A DNA stretch of 36,410 bases from Mesoplasma seiffertii ATCC 49495 (GTDB taxonomy: Bacteria; Bacillota_I; Bacilli_A; Mycoplasmatales; Mycoplasmataceae): positions 1-36,410 of the forward strand of contig NZ_JAED01000011.1 of the NCBI RefSeq assembly GCF_000518725.1, read 5' to 3'. The notes under the pieces are model-generated. The model was not told the DNA's origin. It searched no databases and saw nothing but the letters and a program-made list of their open reading frames with translations. This document shows positions 34,931-36,410 of this stretch, piece by piece. The position numbers and the translations under genes are program-made. Position 1 is the first letter of the stretch. Each line of letters starts with the position of its first letter.

Positions 34931-36410
34931 TTATTGTTTAAATTTTGGTTGATAAGCAGTATTTGCAACTCACTTAGAATTCGCATTAGTGTTAAAATTT
35001 TCGTATTTATTTACATTTAATACATTTCAATTGGAAATATTTTGGTTGAACTTTTCAGCATTGAAAAACATATAGCTCATATTAGTTACATTGGAAACAA
35101 CTCAAGATGAAAGATCCTGATTAAAAATTTTAGCACCATAAAACATAGAATTCATATCAGTTACATTCGAAACATCTCAATTCGAAAGAGCTTTATTAAA
35201 ACTTATAGCTTCATAAAACATACCATACATGTTAGTCACATTCGATACATCTCATTTTGAAATATCTTGATTAAAAACTTGTGCTCTGAAGAACATACTA
35301 GCCATTATAGTTACACTTGAAACATCTCAATTCGAAAGATCTTGATTAAATTTTTGAGTATATGCAAACATAGAATTCATGTTAGTCACATTTGATACAT
35401 TTCAAGTTGAAAGATCATCATTAAATATCAATGCTTCATAAAACATATAACTCATATCAGTTACATTCGATACATTCCAAGTTGAAAGATCTTGCTTAAA
35501 ATTTTTGGCAGAATGAAACATATAAGTCATATTAGTTACATTCGATACATTCCAAGTTGAAATATTTTTATTAAATTTCTCAGCTCGACTAAACATATAA
35601 CTCATATCAGTTACATTCGATACATCTCAAGTTGAAATGCTTTGATTGAAATTTTGACAACTATCAAACATAGCTTTCAAACTCGTAATTTCTGAAGATA
35701 TTCAATTTGGCACTTTAACAATAGTTGAAGGCATTTGATATGCCTTGAAATTACTATCGTATCCAATTTGAGTAATTTCAGTTACCCCGTAAGGTGCTGG
35801 TCCTTGAACGGTTTTTACTTCATTGGTAGTTACATCTATATAATGTGTTAGACCTCCTTGATAAGATTTTTTTTCAGTAAAGAACTTAACGTCGCTAACT
35901 TCTCCACTGTAAATATCTGGATTTGTTGAACTGACCTTAACAATATAATTTGTTGTTTCAGTCGCTTTTACTGTAGTAATTTCAACTTTAATATATTCCT
36001 TTTTCAATTCAGAATTCTTTTCAACTAACTTATTGACAACAGTTTCTTGATTAGAATTTTCTAGTTTACCTAAATCCCTATTAGTAATAACATCACTTAA
36101 ATTATCTGCTTGTCCAAAAGTTACACTAATTGTTAACGATTCATTATTATCTAAAATCAACATTTCACTAGTTGAGCTCAAATCAACTTGATAGCTATGT
36201 TTACTAATTGCTCTTGATTTTGCTATTTCAGTAACTTTTGCTGTTATCAACTCATTTTCAATAAGTCCATCAATTTCATTTTTCAAAGCACTTTCATCTT
36301 TAAAATTTTGATTTTCTAACTTAGCAATTTTATCTAAAATTGGTGTGACATCAAGATGATCAGCAACAACAGTTTCAATTGCAAATTTGACATCAGTAAC
36401 TTCGCCAATA
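34931..36410 (-). CDS. BspA-like DUF285 repeat surface protein, C-terminal part
   Basis: Enters from the right edge without its start; 492 residues and the stop TAA are seen. The first ~240 residues are a charged region with Val/Thr-rich strands. From the Trp (TGA) after VKVPN the chain changes to DUF285 repeats: nine 25-residue units with the pattern M-x-x-MF-x-x-A-x-x-FN-x-x-(L/I)S-x-W-(D/N)-VSNVT. This repeat family occurs in adhesins and lipoproteins of mollicutes and many gut bacteria and is thought to lie outside the cell. A signal peptide would be beyond the window. Likely a surface adhesin or antigen; target unknown. Confidence 0.92.
35006..35680 (-). repeat. Nine tandem 75-bp DUF285 repeats
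   Basis: 225 codons, exactly 9 x 25. Units share MF, FN, W and VSNVT positions; the last unit (VLNVNK) is diverged. Adjacent units share long identical DNA tracts, for example repeated ACATTCGATACATTCCAAGT-like segments on the plus strand, which favours recombination between units. Confidence 0.9.

Noticed and set aside
1..36410. tRNA, rRNA, IS elements, prophage or CRISPR
   Set aside because: No tRNA cloverleaf, transposase, integrase, terminal inverted repeats or spaced repeats were recognised by eye on either strand.

Overview
The window reads as the chromosome of a low-GC mollicute that translates UGA as tryptophan. In-frame TGA falls at family-conserved Trp sites, for example in SMC (DAIKW), ribosomal protein L28 (RRKW) and ManA (EKIWG). 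Joining the reading pieces across TGA restores full-length proteins throughout, so apparent fragments are artefacts of the standard code. DUF285 (BspA-like) surface repeats, an MKKLL-type lipoprotein family and the gene content point to the Entomoplasma/Mesoplasma/Spiroplasma/Mycoplasma mycoides branch. This placement is inference; there is no rRNA in the window. Every gene except rpmB is on the minus strand.

Layout, left to right. 1-260: start of a repeat lipoprotein cut by the window edge. 409-1392: YhaM-type 3'-5' exoribonuclease. 1.4-3.2 kb: an accessory patch of tiny genes, comprising a 38-residue eight-cysteine peptide, an 81-residue DUF3892-like protein and a 39-residue one-span membrane peptide. 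It has long leaders, hairpins, phased A-tracts and a duplicated 36-bp element. 3.2-7.4 kb: manA, a TrmFO-family methyltransferase, cutC and metK. 7.5-10.1 kb: ftsY-ylxM-ymdB.

10.3-17.4 kb is an amino-sugar catabolic block: nagA-rpiR, then a class II aldolase, then agaS, a small two-span membrane protein, a glucose/GlcNAc-family PTS EIICB and a lipoprotein. The aldolase and agaS promoters carry the same pair of 14-bp palindromes 19 bp apart, a good candidate for the RpiR operator. A decayed rpiR-like relic lies upstream of nagA.

17.8-20.4 kb: a LemA protein with a large DUF3137-like membrane partner. 20.5-25.4 kb: the phosphate system pstS, a pstC-pstA fusion, pstB and phoU. 25.5-33.6 kb: housekeeping genes rpmB (+ strand), divergent from asp23/yloU, fakA, plsX, rnc, proC and smc. 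33.7-36.4 kb: a heptad-repeat coiled-coil protein, a frameshifted lipoprotein relic, and the C-terminal part of a DUF285 repeat surface protein running off the right edge.

Most transcription units end in clear intrinsic terminators, and several overlap the stop codon of the gene they end. The least explained parts are the small-gene patch at 1.6-3.1 kb and the tandem operator pairs of the amino-sugar block.
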